Assembly: GCF_000632495.1 (NCBI RefSeq)
Contig: NZ_JFZT01000035.1
Location: 1 to 64,000 of the forward strand
DNA: 64,000 nt
Origin: Candidatus Acidianus copahuensis
Lineage (GTDB): Archaea > Thermoproteota > Thermoprotei_A > Sulfolobales > Sulfolobaceae
Direction of reading: 5' to 3'
The notes under the pieces are model-generated. The model searched no databases, was not told the DNA's origin, and saw nothing but the letters and a program-made list of their open reading frames with translations. The position numbers and the translations under genes were made by a program. The first letter of the stretch is position 1. Every line of letters starts with the position of its first letter. Below are positions 53,499 through 63,167 of this stretch, piece after piece.

Positions 53499-55862
53499 AT
53501 GAAATATGAGTTTTCGTATAGCAATTCTAGTGGGGTTGCCCTAGGCGGTATAGGATCTGGAACCATAGAAATAAGACCCGATGGGCTATTCTATGATGTG
53601 AATTTTTTCACAACTGAAATAGGCATAAAGGACAGAAAGGAGTATATATTACCTGGAGACATTTTCCTAGTTACTAGAAAGGATAAGCAATTGAGAATTT
53701 TAGCCTCTACCCCTTACATTCAAGCTTCCTCTCCATATACAATGCCTTGGGTTAGACCAGTAGAGAAGATAGTATTTGAGGGTAAACCGCCGTTTGCATA
53801 TCTAAAATATGATGATATAGCTTCTGCTACTTTTTTCTCTCCTATTATTCCGTTGAACCTAAAAGACTCCTCCCTTCCCTTATTTGAAGGAAAAATAGAA
53901 TCAGAAGGAGAAGTGACACTCTTCATAAAACCTTCATTTAATTTTAATTTGGAAAAAGGAGAGAAATATGTAAAAATAATTTCAGATTCTCCGAAAGGGG
54001 ATATTACCGTTTTTGCGGACAACGTCCTTTCTTGTGGTAGAGCCAAGGACATAAAAAAGGCCTACGTTGATATTAGATCCAAGGGATTTGCTGAAGATCA
54101 AGGAGAGGGAGAGTATGTTTTCATATCGATGGCGAAGTCTTCAAGATTTACAATGTCTTGGTTTTATCCTACTTACAAAGTCAGGGACTTTTTCTATACC
54201 AGGTACTACGCAAAGTTATTTAAAGACTCAATGGATATCGCAAGATATTATTGGGAAAATAGTGAAATAAAAGAAAAAACCAGAAAATTTTACGATATTT
54301 TTTACAATCCTAAAGGAATAGATGAATGGATAGTAGACTTAATTGGGGCACAGATCTCAACTTTGAAGAGGATAACTGTACTGTTGGAGAATGGAGACTT
54401 AGCTATTTGGGAGAGTATTTATGATCCAGACTCTGGAGGTCCAGAAGCTGGAGCTTTTAACACTACCGATGTACTATTTTACTATGCTCCTACTATATTA
54501 ATTCTTTATCCAGAGCTTTTAGAAAACATATTAAAATGGACGAGAGAGTTTTCAATAAAGGAGAAAAGTAAGGAGCACATTCTTTATACCGTATCTTTTC
54601 CAGAAAACTTAATTTTACTTAAGGAAAGGATGAAGAAAGATCCATCAATTTTATCCGATATGAACAAGCTAGCGGAAGTAGTTTCTGAGATCGCTAAAAA
54701 GACAGGAAAAGATCCCGTTGGAAGAATTCCTCATCTTTTCACTGCTCCAATGAAAACCGTAGACTCCTACCATATGGTAGATAATCAAATAGATTTTATC
54801 ATAATCTCGACTCTCTTGTCCGCATATACAGGAAAAGATGTTAAGAATGATGTGATTCCTGTAATTAGATCTTTTATAAGGACTCAAATAGGAGATTATG
54901 GACTTCCCTATCATACAACACCGGCTGGAATCGAACAAGAATGGGGAACTACATATAAGTTCTTTAATTCTCCAAACTTCTCTTTCTTAAATGGCTATAA
55001 TTATCCTCCAATTGGATATCAAACATTTGATGTATGGTCTATGCTTGGTTACGCTTCTTATACGTCAATAATGTGGTATTCCTCGCTTTTCCTTCTGAGG
55101 AACGTTCTTAACATTGAAGAATTTAGGGATCTAGAGAATAAGGCAAAAGATTCATTGTTAAAATTATGGAATGGAAAATATTATGATCTCTGGTTTGATC
55201 CGGAAAGCGGACTTAGGGATAAAGCGTGCGCAGCTTCTCAACTAATGGGTTTCTGGTACTCTAGACTCATGGGATACAATATGGAAGAAGAAGAAATCCT
55301 CAAGGAGATCATAAAGAATAATCTGATCGAAGGAGAAGGTGTAATTAATGGTGTATACTTAGATTATCCTAGACCTTCTTTTAATGGCAGCATGAAGTAC
55401 AATAATGGAACTAAATTTCCATATTCCATTGCCACTCAAATGGATACTCCATGGGAAGGTGTAGAGTTCGCTTTAGCCTCTCACTTATTATACGCGGGCA
55501 TGAGAGAGGAAGCTGAGAAAGTCTTGAAGGAGATTTATGAAAGATATAAACTTGCAGGTATGTTTTGGAAACACGTGGAGTGGGGTTCCTATTACAGCAG
55601 AGGTCTTTCAGCGATTTCAGTAATCCTTGGATATGAAGGAATATCTTACAATAAGAAAGAAGGAATTCTGAAGTTAAGATCAAAATGGCCCTTTGAGTGG
55701 ATTCTTCTCCTACCTTCTGCCTGGGGAGTAATAAAGTATGATACTTGTTTACAAATAAGAGTTGAAGAAGGAGAACTAGAATTAAAGACAATAGAGTTCC
55801 AAAAGGGAAAATTTGAAGTAAATAAGAAAGTGAAAAAGGGAGAGGAAATTAAGGTATGTTAA
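53499..55862 (+). CDS. GH116-type beta-glycosidase (paralogue 2)
   Basis: 787 residues, the same length as the 32647 gene and clearly homologous along its whole length (SSGVALGGIGSGTIEIRPDG at the start). Candidate catalytic regions are AIWESIYDP near residue 305 and QTFDVWSMLGYASYTSIMW near 512. No signal peptide. It follows the GlmS-like gene by 36 bases, and that gap holds a TTTTTATTT box and the CTTTAAGTCTGTCT motif shared with nagA. It may therefore be both read through and separately initiated. A 123-bp block is identical to paralogue 1. The substrate is likely a beta-linked hexose or hexosamine. Confidence 0.75.
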   Translation: MKYEFSYSNSSGVALGGIGSGTIEIRPDGLFYDVNFFTTEIGIKDRKEYILPGDIFLVTRKDKQLRILASTPYIQASSPYTMPWVRPVEKIVFEGKPPFAYLKYDDIASATFFSPIIPLNLKDSSLPLFEGKIESEGEVTLFIKPSFNFNLEKGEKYVKIISDSPKGDITVFADNVLSCGRAKDIKKAYVDIRSKGFAEDQGEGEYVFISMAKSSRFTMSWFYPTYKVRDFFYTRYYAKLFKDSMDIARYYWENSEIKEKTRKFYDIFYNPKGIDEWIVDLIGAQISTLKRITVLLENGDLAIWESIYDPDSGGPEAGAFNTTDVLFYYAPTILILYPELLENILKWTREFSIKEKSKEHILYTVSFPENLILLKERMKKDPSILSDMNKLAEVVSEIAKKTGKDPVGRIPHLFTAPMKTVDSYHMVDNQIDFIIISTLLSAYTGKDVKNDVIPVIRSFIRTQIGDYGLPYHTTPAGIEQEWGTTYKFFNSPNFSFLNGYNYPPIGYQTFDVWSMLGYASYTSIMWYSSLFLLRNVLNIEEFRDLENKAKDSLLKLWNGKYYDLWFDPESGLRDKACAASQLMGFWYSRLMGYNMEEEEILKEIIKNNLIEGEGVINGVYLDYPRPSFNGSMKYNNGTKFPYSIATQMDTPWEGVEFALASHLLYAGMREEAEKVLKEIYERYKLAGMFWKHVEWGSYYSRGLSAISVILGYEGISYNKKEGILKLRSKWPFEWILLLPSAWGVIKYDTCLQIRVEEGELELKTIEFQKGKFEVNKKVKKGEEIKVC
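55479..55601 (+). repeat. 123-bp tract identical to 34627-34749
   Basis: Second copy of the identical block in the GH116-type paralogues, offset 20852 bases in the same orientation. Confidence 0.95.
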
Positions 55863-56107
55863 TTTTTAATGGGAGGAAACCTCGTCCTTCAATATAGGAA
55901 TGAGTTAGAGAATTTAATTTCCTTATAAGCTTAGAGAAGGAAAAACTAGTTGATAATTTTGAATATCGGATAAATAAATACCATTCTCTTTTATTAAGAA
56001 AAACGGAACTTTCCTCTCATAAACAAAAAACGATGTATACAATTCGATATATGGAGGGTAAAACATTTCATTTTAGAGGAACATTGTAAAAAATCTCTAA
56101 TGAGTCT

Positions 56108-57046
56108 TCAAGAGTAGATATAACAAAAAACCCTATGAGGATTCTCAGCAACTTCTGGAAAAGAGTTAAGACAAGCGTCCCTAACAAAGGGACATCTTGG
56201 AGCAAAGGGACACCCTTTCAGAGGTAAGTCATTAGTCTCTTGATAAACCATCTTTTTCAATATCTCTTGTGAACCTACTCCCTCAAGATCCTCACTTGAC
56301 TCCACCAAAAACTTTGTATAAGGATGTAAAGGATCACTTAAGATTTCAGAGAAGTTCCCTTCCTCAACTATTCTCCCTCCATATATTACTATAGACCTCA
56401 TTCCTCCTAGTCTATAGTTCACATATCTAGCTAAAGCCAGATCATGAGTAATCATAATTAAATTAAGACCCCTATCGTTCTTCAGACTTGTTAATAGGTC
56501 TACTATCCCGACTCTTATTGATGCATCTAACATAGTTACTGGCTCGTCTGCGACAAGAACTCTAGGATTTGTAGAAAGCGCTCTTGCTATATTAATTCTT
56601 TGAGCCTGTCCACCCGATAGTTGATAGGGATATCTATTCTTTAGTTCAGGTTCTATTTCAACGGATTTTAGAAGGTTGTCCAGTTCTTCCTCTAACTTTT
56701 CTCCTCTAACTTTTCTCCATTTCTTTATAGAAGGTAAGATAGAATCACGAATTGTCTTGGACTGATTCAACGCACTAATAGGATCTTGATATACGTATTG
56801 CACTTCTTTTCTCAATAGCTTCATGTTCTTTCTGTAATCCTTTCCACGATAGAAGTACTTACCTTTAGTCAGTTTTTGAAGGCCTACTATCACTCTTCCA
56901 AAAGTTGTTTTCCCTGCCCCACTTTCACCCAAGACCAGAATTGATTCCCCCTCATTTATTCTGAGATTTACGTCTTTAAGCCCATACACTTTCCTTCCTT
57001 CATTTTCGAAAACTACAGTAGACTTTTCAAGCCTTATTAGCTCCAT
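56108..57046 (-). CDS. Opp/Dpp-type ABC transporter ATP-binding protein (OppF-like)
   Basis: 312 residues. Walker A GESGAGKT (about 38-45), QDPISALNQSKT in the Q-loop region, signature LSGGQAQR (about 145), Walker B VLVADEPVTMLD and switch MITHDLALA. The C-terminal extension with GCPFAPRCPFVRDAC is typical of oligopeptide-type ATPases and holds a Cys cluster. It overlaps oppD by 20 bases and is the last gene of the oppB-oppD-oppF unit. In Sulfolobales this transporter class also imports cello- and malto-oligosaccharides, and the neighbouring glycosidases favour sugars here. Confidence 0.88.
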   Translation of the reverse strand: MELIRLEKSTVVFENEGRKVYGLKDVNLRINEGESILVLGESGAGKTTFGRVIVGLQKLTKGKYFYRGKDYRKNMKLLRKEVQYVYQDPISALNQSKTIRDSILPSIKKWRKVRGEKLEEELDNLLKSVEIEPELKNRYPYQLSGGQAQRINIARALSTNPRVLVADEPVTMLDASIRVGIVDLLTSLKNDRGLNLIMITHDLALARYVNYRLGGMRSIVIYGGRIVEEGNFSEILSDPLHPYTKFLVESSEDLEGVGSQEILKKMVYQETNDLPLKGCPFAPRCPFVRDACLNSFPEVAENPHRVFCYIYS

Positions 57047-57980
57047 AAAGGAAACACCTCACTTTATCTCCCTCTATAGTATAGGTCTCGGGTTCATTAT
57101 TTTCACATATACTCATAGCATTAGGGCATCTATAAAAGAAAGGACAGCCCTTAGAGTTTATTTTCCCCTCGGTAACTGGCTTTATTTTAGATAGATCTCC
57201 AAAAAGCTTAGGAACGGAGGAAAGAAGGGAAATAGTATATGGATGAAGAGGATTTTTTTCTATTTTTTCTCTATCGCCAAATTCCATTAACTCTCCTCCA
57301 TACATTACCAACAGTTTAGTCGCTAGATATATTGCCAGATTTATCTCATGAGTAATAAAAATAATTGATGTTCGGTTCTTTTCATTTAGTTCCTTAATGA
57401 TGTTTAATATGTGACGCTGTGTTGCTATATCTAAAGCTGTTACTGGCTCATCCATTATAATTAACTCTGGTTCAAATAGAAGACTTAAAGCAATGAGAAC
57501 TCTCTGTTTCATTCCTCCGGAAAGTTGATGTGGGTATGATTGTAGTATACTCTTAGGAAGTCTCACCAGTTGTAAGAGCTTAACTGCTCTATCCTCTATT
57601 TCTTTTTTATCCCTTAATCCATGAGACGTTCCAGTATCAATAAAATGTTCAATTATCTTCTGAGTCGGATTTAGAGAGTTCTGGCTTGACTGTGGGACGT
57701 AACTAACTTTTACCCATAAAAAGTCATGAACAAATTTATTTTGACTTATTTCTAAAAGATTATTTCCATTTAGTAAAACTTTCCCAGAATCTATATTAGC
57801 TGGAGGTTTAATTGCTCTTACTAACGCCTTGGCCATTGTAGTCTTTCCAGATCCACTTTCGCCTATGACAGAAATTATTTCTCCTTTCTTAATATCGAAG
57901 GAAAGGTGTTTAACTGCTAAAAATTTTCCCTTCGTAGTTTTATAGCTAATTGTAAGATCTTCAACTTCAAGTAAGCTCAT
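57027..57980 (-). CDS. Opp/Dpp-type ABC transporter ATP-binding protein (OppD-like)
   Basis: 317 residues. Walker A GESGSGKT, signature LSGGMKQR near residue 160, Walker B LIIMDEPVTALD and switch FITHEINLA. The C-terminal oligopeptide-type extension includes GCPFFYRCPNAMSIC. It forms the ATPase heterodimer with the OppF-like protein at the cytoplasmic face of the permeases. The start overlaps the permease stop by 4 bases, so expression is coupled. Confidence 0.88.
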   Translation of the reverse strand: MSLLEVEDLTISYKTTKGKFLAVKHLSFDIKKGEIISVIGESGSGKTTMAKALVRAIKPPANIDSGKVLLNGNNLLEISQNKFVHDFLWVKVSYVPQSSQNSLNPTQKIIEHFIDTGTSHGLRDKKEIEDRAVKLLQLVRLPKSILQSYPHQLSGGMKQRVLIALSLLFEPELIIMDEPVTALDIATQRHILNIIKELNEKNRTSIIFITHEINLAIYLATKLLVMYGGELMEFGDREKIEKNPLHPYTISLLSSVPKLFGDLSKIKPVTEGKINSKGCPFFYRCPNAMSICENNEPETYTIEGDKVRCFLYGANKA

Positions 57981-58972
57981 TCTCCCACTTTCACTCTAGG
58001 ATCAAGTAAGGAATAAGTCAAGTCAGCTAATAATATTCCAACTACTACTGATGCAATTAATATAATGAAGATTCCCATTTCCAGTGGGTAATCGTTATAC
58101 TGTATAGCATTGTAAAGTAGATGTCCTACTCCTGGGTAAGAAAAAATCTCCTCAACAAATATTGATCCGCCAAAAGAGAACCCTATAGTATATATTAGGC
58201 TAGTGTAAAGAGGCAATATTGCATTTCTTCCAACATACTTAGTCTCTATATTATTCGAGTTTATTCCTCTTATTTCGGCGAACGAGACGTAATCTTCTCC
58301 TAAGGTATATATAGTGTTTGCTCTCATATGTAAAACCCATCCAGCTAGATTTGCCAGGGTTAAAGTTAGTATCGGAAGGAAAGCGTGTTTAATCACACTT
58401 AAGATAAATGGAATATTAAATCCAGGAGTTACATTAATTGAAAATGCTCCTCCTGTGGGAAACCAACCTAATTCAAAACCTAAAAAGAATAACAATAGTG
58501 CCCCTGATATATATACTGGAATAGATCTTGTAACAGTAAACAATGACATAAGGGATGAATCCACTTTTGTTCCTCTCTTATATCCAATTTTCATGCCTAG
58601 TCTTATTCCTAGGAAATAACTGATGAGTATTGAAGTTGTCACGATAAATACAGTCCATGGTAAAGCCTGAGCTATAATTGTTGTTACAGGCACTTGTGAA
58701 ATTATATCAATACCTAAATTACCATGAAGAACTTGCCATAAGTATTGTAAAGAATCAATTAAGGGATTCCCATGCGGCTTAAGAGTCATTAAATACTGTT
58801 CTAATTCCAATCTCAAGGTCGGCTTTCCAGCTATACTATTGGGAGGTAAAACGCTATTAATGAAATTTGCAGGGCTCTCAGGAGAGTACTCTATAAGTGC
58901 CCAGCTGATCATGATTGTAATTATTATGGTGATAATGGAAAATCCTACTCTCTTTGCTAACCATTTTAACAT
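57977..58972 (-). CDS. Opp/Dpp-type ABC transporter permease (OppB-like)
   Basis: About 331 residues from the ATG at 58972 (MLKWLAKRVGF). The in-frame ATG at 59005 would overlap the TATA box at 58995-59000 and is rejected. Six helices. The first periplasmic-type loop is long (about 40-100), as in DppB. The EAA-type cytoplasmic loop is YVSFAEIRGINSNNIETKYVGRNAILP near residue 225. Ends LLYNAIQYNDYPLEMG and LLDPRVKVGE, typical of the family. It pairs with the OppC-like permease at 61816, which is on the other strand. Confidence 0.88.
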   Translation of the reverse strand: MLKWLAKRVGFSIITIIITIMISWALIEYSPESPANFINSVLPPNSIAGKPTLRLELEQYLMTLKPHGNPLIDSLQYLWQVLHGNLGIDIISQVPVTTIIAQALPWTVFIVTTSILISYFLGIRLGMKIGYKRGTKVDSSLMSLFTVTRSIPVYISGALLLFFLGFELGWFPTGGAFSINVTPGFNIPFILSVIKHAFLPILTLTLANLAGWVLHMRANTIYTLGEDYVSFAEIRGINSNNIETKYVGRNAILPLYTSLIYTIGFSFGGSIFVEEIFSYPGVGHLLYNAIQYNDYPLEMGIFIILIASVVVGILLADLTYSLLDPRVKVGE

Positions 58973-58994
58973 GTATAAAAGAAAGGGTTTAAGC

Positions 58995-59000
58995 TTTATA
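58995..59000 (-). promoter_or_regulatory. TATA box of the oppB-oppD-oppF unit
   Basis: TATAAA within GCTTATAAAGC, about 26 bases before the ATG at 58972. This spacing selects that start codon and predicts a leaderless mRNA. Confidence 0.5.
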
Positions 59001-59005
59001 AGCAT

Positions 59006-59357
59006 TATTTATGTTGAAAATTAACCATAACTTACATTTGCGTTCCTTATCGTAGTGCTTCAACTACTTTAAAATAACAAGATGTGCCATGCCGTATAAA
59101 TGTAAACTGCATAGACTATCAAGGAAATATAGAGAGGAGCCTTTGCGATTAAGTATGAAAATCTTAATAGTCCTTTTTAAGGCAGTATCAGTTACTTTAC
59201 AATTTATTCCATACGGTAACAAGACGTGAAGTCTTTTTAAATATTAACAGAAGTTAAGAATTATGATACCTTTAAATTACGTTAATTTAAACATTTTTTG
59301 AGATTTGTATTACGAGAAGATTTATTATCTACATTATCATTTTTATAATGACACAAT
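59006..59357. other. Divergent promoter region of the ABC transporter units
   Basis: 352 AT-rich bases. No gene. TTTTTATAAT near 59341 is a good TATA candidate for the binding-protein gene. No repeat or palindrome longer than a few bases was noticed. Confidence 0.45.
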
Positions 59358-61310
59358 ATGATTGGTAAAAAATATCTAGGTCTATTCGTATTGATAGTTT
59401 TGGGGATTACAATAACTCCTTCTATATTTTTAGCTTCATCATCAAACGGTAACGTCTTAACTATAGGCTGGCTTACCTCAACTCCTTATCAGGGCTTATC
59501 TACATTTAATCCAAATCTCTTTGATGGAGGACTTGGTGGTGATTTTTATGGATTGGTTTACGCATACAGTGCAGTTCTAAACGTATCAGACAACGGCGTA
59601 GTTCCAGCAATAGTAACAAATTGGACATTCTCGCCGTCTAATTGGGAACAAGTATGGCAAAACCAGTCCGTAAATGTGACTATGAATTTAAGGAATAGTG
59701 GCTATGCAAATGGAGTACCAGTGACAGCTTATGATATAGCAGCCACATGTATGGTACTTGATATGTTCTCAGCCCCTCCATATCCAAACTACACTATAGT
59801 AAACAATCATACACTAGTAGAAACATGGCCTAAGGATACTTTATCACCCGCTCTTATGCCATTTACGTTACTTACAACTGTGGGGATGGGATGCGTTGCG
59901 ATGATAATTCCATATCATGTATGGAAACCAATAATAAATGAAATAATGGGGAACTGGAGCGCATTACAGGCCAATAATGTAACTTTAAGAAAGCACTTCA
60001 TTAGCCTTATAAGATCGTTTAAACCTGACGTCCCATTATCGAGCTATTATAACGGACCTTTCTATGTCTCACAGATAACCCCAAGCGAACTTGTTTTAGC
60101 AAAGAATCCATACTACTATGCTGCAAAGCAAATACCTTGGAATGAGGTTATAATTTATCAGTATTCAAGTCAGTCATCTCTTATTGGAGCGCTTAAGAGT
60201 GGACAAATAGATCTTCTGTATTATTCTGTTGCTAATTTACCTCCTACAGTCTTGAGCACTCTTCCTTCATACTACAAAGTTATAACAACGGAAGAACCAG
60301 GCGGACATGCTATATTCTTTAACTTTAAAAATCCTTGGTTGGCAATGCTTCCAGTTAGACAAGCAATAGCCTATGTCCTTAATAGGACAGCTATAGCTGA
60401 AGCTGGTGGAGAACCGTACTACCTACCTGTTCATATTCCTAATGGAATACCATCAAATTTCTCAGCATTTAATGAGTTTAGGACTCCTGCAGTCTCAAAC
60501 CTAAATCCATATAACACTAACCAAACTAAAGCCAAAATGCTATTAGAGAGTGTAGGCTTTACAATGAAAGGAGGTCAATGGTACACTCCTAATGGTACAC
60601 CTTTCACATTAAGTATTGTTACAGGTTCTCCACTTAGCGTAGATGATATGAATATGCTTCAAGTAATTGATAATGAGCTTAGCTTATTCGGAATTCCAAC
60701 AACTTATACTGAGATATCTAGCCAATCTGAGATCCATACAATGTTCGAAAAAGGAACTGGATACGATATATGGTGGAATAGTTGGGGAGGATATTACCCT
60801 GGAACAATGGACTGGTTCTTAATAGCGGATTACTATTCCACATATCCTCTTAACGCAACGCAATGGAACAGACTTGTGCCCTTACCGAATGGCACTGTAG
60901 ACAATATAAGTAAAATATATTCAGAGACGGAATCCCCCTCTAACACATCGCAATTAATCGGAGCTAACGATGAAATGGCCTATGCTCTCAACTATTACTT
61001 ACCTGCGCTACCGCTTGTTTATGACACTTATAGGACTGTAATAAATACACATGCAATGAGTGTTCCACCATCAAATTCATGGATATGGGATGAGATATTT
61101 ACCGGAATAGGCGGGACGGCTTTAACGCAAGTAGGAATATCTAATGACTATTTTGTACCAATAACTGTGACTACCACTCCCCCAATCACTCCTCCAGTAA
61201 CTACTACAGTGAGTCATCCATCTACTATTAGTTCTGCAGAAATTGCTGCTATAGTTATAGTAATCATTATCATAATAATTGCTGCAGTGTTCCTGTTAAG
61301 GAGGAAGTAA
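59358..61310 (+). CDS. Membrane-anchored solute-binding protein (family 5, Opp/Dpp type)
   Basis: 650 residues. A signal-like helix covers residues about 5-27. The mature part has the family-5 layout: GWLTSTPYQGLSTFNPNLFDGG near the start, FTLSIVTGSPLSVDDMN and YDIWWNSWGGYYPG towards the end. Asn-x-Ser/Thr sites are frequent. The tail is a Thr/Pro stalk (TTTPPITPPVTTT) followed by one long helix and RRK, which anchors it outside the membrane as in Sulfolobus sugar-binding proteins. It captures the substrate for the OppB/C-type permeases. Given the surrounding glycosidases an oligosaccharide is likely, but peptides cannot be excluded. Confidence 0.87.
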   Translation: MIGKKYLGLFVLIVLGITITPSIFLASSSNGNVLTIGWLTSTPYQGLSTFNPNLFDGGLGGDFYGLVYAYSAVLNVSDNGVVPAIVTNWTFSPSNWEQVWQNQSVNVTMNLRNSGYANGVPVTAYDIAATCMVLDMFSAPPYPNYTIVNNHTLVETWPKDTLSPALMPFTLLTTVGMGCVAMIIPYHVWKPIINEIMGNWSALQANNVTLRKHFISLIRSFKPDVPLSSYYNGPFYVSQITPSELVLAKNPYYYAAKQIPWNEVIIYQYSSQSSLIGALKSGQIDLLYYSVANLPPTVLSTLPSYYKVITTEEPGGHAIFFNFKNPWLAMLPVRQAIAYVLNRTAIAEAGGEPYYLPVHIPNGIPSNFSAFNEFRTPAVSNLNPYNTNQTKAKMLLESVGFTMKGGQWYTPNGTPFTLSIVTGSPLSVDDMNMLQVIDNELSLFGIPTTYTEISSQSEIHTMFEKGTGYDIWWNSWGGYYPGTMDWFLIADYYSTYPLNATQWNRLVPLPNGTVDNISKIYSETESPSNTSQLIGANDEMAYALNYYLPALPLVYDTYRTVINTHAMSVPPSNSWIWDEIFTGIGGTALTQVGISNDYFVPITVTTTPPITPPVTTTVSHPSTISSAEIAAIVIVIIIIIIAAVFLLRRK

Positions 61311-61324
61311 TAAGGTAAATATCC

Positions 61325-61507
61325 TTGAATCCAGAGTTCCTAAGAGGACTTTTAATAATCGGATATATTTTTTTATTTCTTTCAATTTTTTCTCTAATTT
61401 TTGACTATAATGATCCCACGCTAATTCCTATAATTCTATATTCCCTAATAATATCAATATTTTGTATAGTTTATTCTATTGTTAAACTTAAATCATTACG
61501 GAAATAA
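61325..61507 (+). CDS. Small two-helix membrane protein
   Basis: 60 residues from a TTG at 61325, 14 bases after the binding-protein stop. It has two hydrophobic helices (about 9-27 and 33-52) separated by DYNDPT, and ends KLKSLRK, giving a positive-inside pattern. I recognise no family. The position inside the transporter operon and the clean membrane topology suggest it is real, but the short length and non-ATG start leave doubt. Confidence 0.4.
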   Translation: MNPEFLRGLLIIGYIFLFLSIFSLIFDYNDPTLIPIILYSLIISIFCIVYSIVKLKSLRK

Positions 61508-61815
61508 TATTTCTTTTTTCCCCTTCTTAATAAGGAATTACTTAACATTATATTTCCCTTTCCATAATTCTGACGTCGTGTTTAGAAACTTAAACTTGAT
61601 TTCCTGAGATTTTAAAAAGTGATATTCGACGTAAGGAGTAAATCCCTCCTTATATGGTAAAAAGAAATTATTTCTCCAACAATATATTTTTAATATTAAG
61701 TCTATTAGATAAATATATATATCAAAAAGTTATCTATTGCTATACAAAATTTTCTCTGTGCAAATAAGGTCAGAGTTTGTAAAAACCTTTTTACTTAAAG
61801 GCGCAATTAAAAAGT
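61508..61815. other. Intergenic region inside the transporter cluster
   Basis: 308 AT-rich bases, no frame worth reporting. It separates the binding-protein gene from the OppC-like permease and probably holds a second promoter. Confidence 0.45.
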
Positions 61816-62679
61816 ATGAAATTTATTGATTATCTTAAATTGATTTGGAGAAACAGGAAGGGGAGATTTGGTCTTATTGTTACCGTTTTTTTCATTCTTT
61901 TGGCTACAGTAGGACCTATTATAATTCCCGCACCTTTAGTCACATCGGTAAATCCTAAGGATATATTTCTTCCTCCACAGCTAAACAATCCCTATTACAT
62001 ACTTGGTACGGGTCCTATAGGGGACAGCATTCTAGGTGATATAGTAGCCGGTGCGCCTTTTCTCCTGGAAGTTGCCTTTCTAGCTGGTCTATTTTCTACC
62101 GCTATTGGACTAACAATAGGAATTTTGTCAGGATATCTAGGAGGGATAATGGATATGATATTAACATCCATAACTAATATTGTAATGACAATGCCAAGTT
62201 TAATCCTTGTTATAATACTAGCAACAATGATAAGAACTTCAAATCCGCTTATCATTTCCCTAATTCTAAGTATAAGTAGTTGGACTGGATTAGCTCTTTC
62301 CGTCAGATCACAAGTCCTTGTTTTAAGATCTTTACCCTACATTGAAGTAAACAAATTACTGGGGCTAGGTACTTGGCACACGGTATTCAGGGAGATCTTT
62401 CCTAACTTGGCATCCTACATCGCTATTCACTTTATTTTTAACGTAGAGGGGGCGGTGTACGCGGCTGTGGGTCTATATTTCCTGGGATTATTACCGATAA
62501 ATCCGTATAACTGGGGAGTAATGATAAGCAACGCCCTAAACGAAGGAGCAGTGTACGGTGGATCCGCCCTATATTATCTTTTGTTTCCTTCAGTATTTGT
62601 AGTTATGTTTATGGTAGGCCTTATATTTTTAACATACGGTATAGATGAGATTTCAAATCCTAGATTAAGGAGATACTAA
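61816..62679 (+). CDS. Opp/Dpp-type ABC transporter permease (OppC-like)
   Basis: 287 residues with an N-terminal cytoplasmic stretch (WRNRKGRFGLI), about six helices, and YYILGTGPIGDSILGDIVAGAPF in place of the usual LGTDxxGRDxxSR motif. The EAA loop is VNKLLGLGTWHTVFREIFPN near residue 180. The chain ends DEISNPRLRRY, typical of DppC. It completes the transporter with the divergently encoded OppB/D/F. The Asp/Arg changes in the DxxGRD motif suggest a diverged subgroup. The stop overlaps the next ATG by one base. Confidence 0.87.
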   Translation: MKFIDYLKLIWRNRKGRFGLIVTVFFILLATVGPIIIPAPLVTSVNPKDIFLPPQLNNPYYILGTGPIGDSILGDIVAGAPFLLEVAFLAGLFSTAIGLTIGILSGYLGGIMDMILTSITNIVMTMPSLILVIILATMIRTSNPLIISLILSISSWTGLALSVRSQVLVLRSLPYIEVNKLLGLGTWHTVFREIFPNLASYIAIHFIFNVEGAVYAAVGLYFLGLLPINPYNWGVMISNALNEGAVYGGSALYYLLFPSVFVVMFMVGLIFLTYGIDEISNPRLRRY

Positions 62680-63167
62680 TGAGGATCCCTTTTTATAGAC
62701 TAGGAAAAATTGCAATAGATGGATATCTAATAGATAATATATCGCAACCAGAGGATAGAATATTATCAGTAAAGATAGTCGAGTCCTCTGGAAAACCTGA
62801 AATTGACCCAATACCTTGGGAAAGAGTACTAAATCTCCTTTATGAAGGATATAAATCAGTTGAGAACGGTAGAGAAGAGAACATGTTGTCGAAGAGACTA
62901 GTCATGGAAGGAATTCTTTATAATCCGGGGATAATATACCTTCAGAAAAAAAGGGAAATAAATGGAGAGATTATAAGGAGAACTTACTTAAATTTATACA
63001 GAAAGATTTTGGAAATAGCAAATGAGATCAAACCAACCATTGAAGGAGTTACTATTGATCAAGTAAATGGAAGTATATATATAAACAATAAAAGGGATGA
63101 AGCATATTCTCGTTTATTCGAAACAGATAAAAAATTTAGACAGACGTTACTTGGGATTTTGAAATGA
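62679..63167 (+). CDS. Unrecognised soluble protein in the transporter operon
   Basis: 162 residues, no membrane segment, charged and mostly helical. It begins MRIPFYRLGKIAIDGYLIDN and has a Pro/Glu-rich stretch ESSGKPEIDPIPWERV. The ATG shares its A with the OppC-like stop codon (TAATG), and its own stop overlaps the next gene by 4 bases, so translation is coupled through three genes. I know no family. A cytoplasmic accessory role for the transporter is only suggested by position. Confidence 0.6.
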   Translation: MRIPFYRLGKIAIDGYLIDNISQPEDRILSVKIVESSGKPEIDPIPWERVLNLLYEGYKSVENGREENMLSKRLVMEGILYNPGIIYLQKKREINGEIIRRTYLNLYRKILEIANEIKPTIEGVTIDQVNGSIYINNKRDEAYSRLFETDKKFRQTLLGILK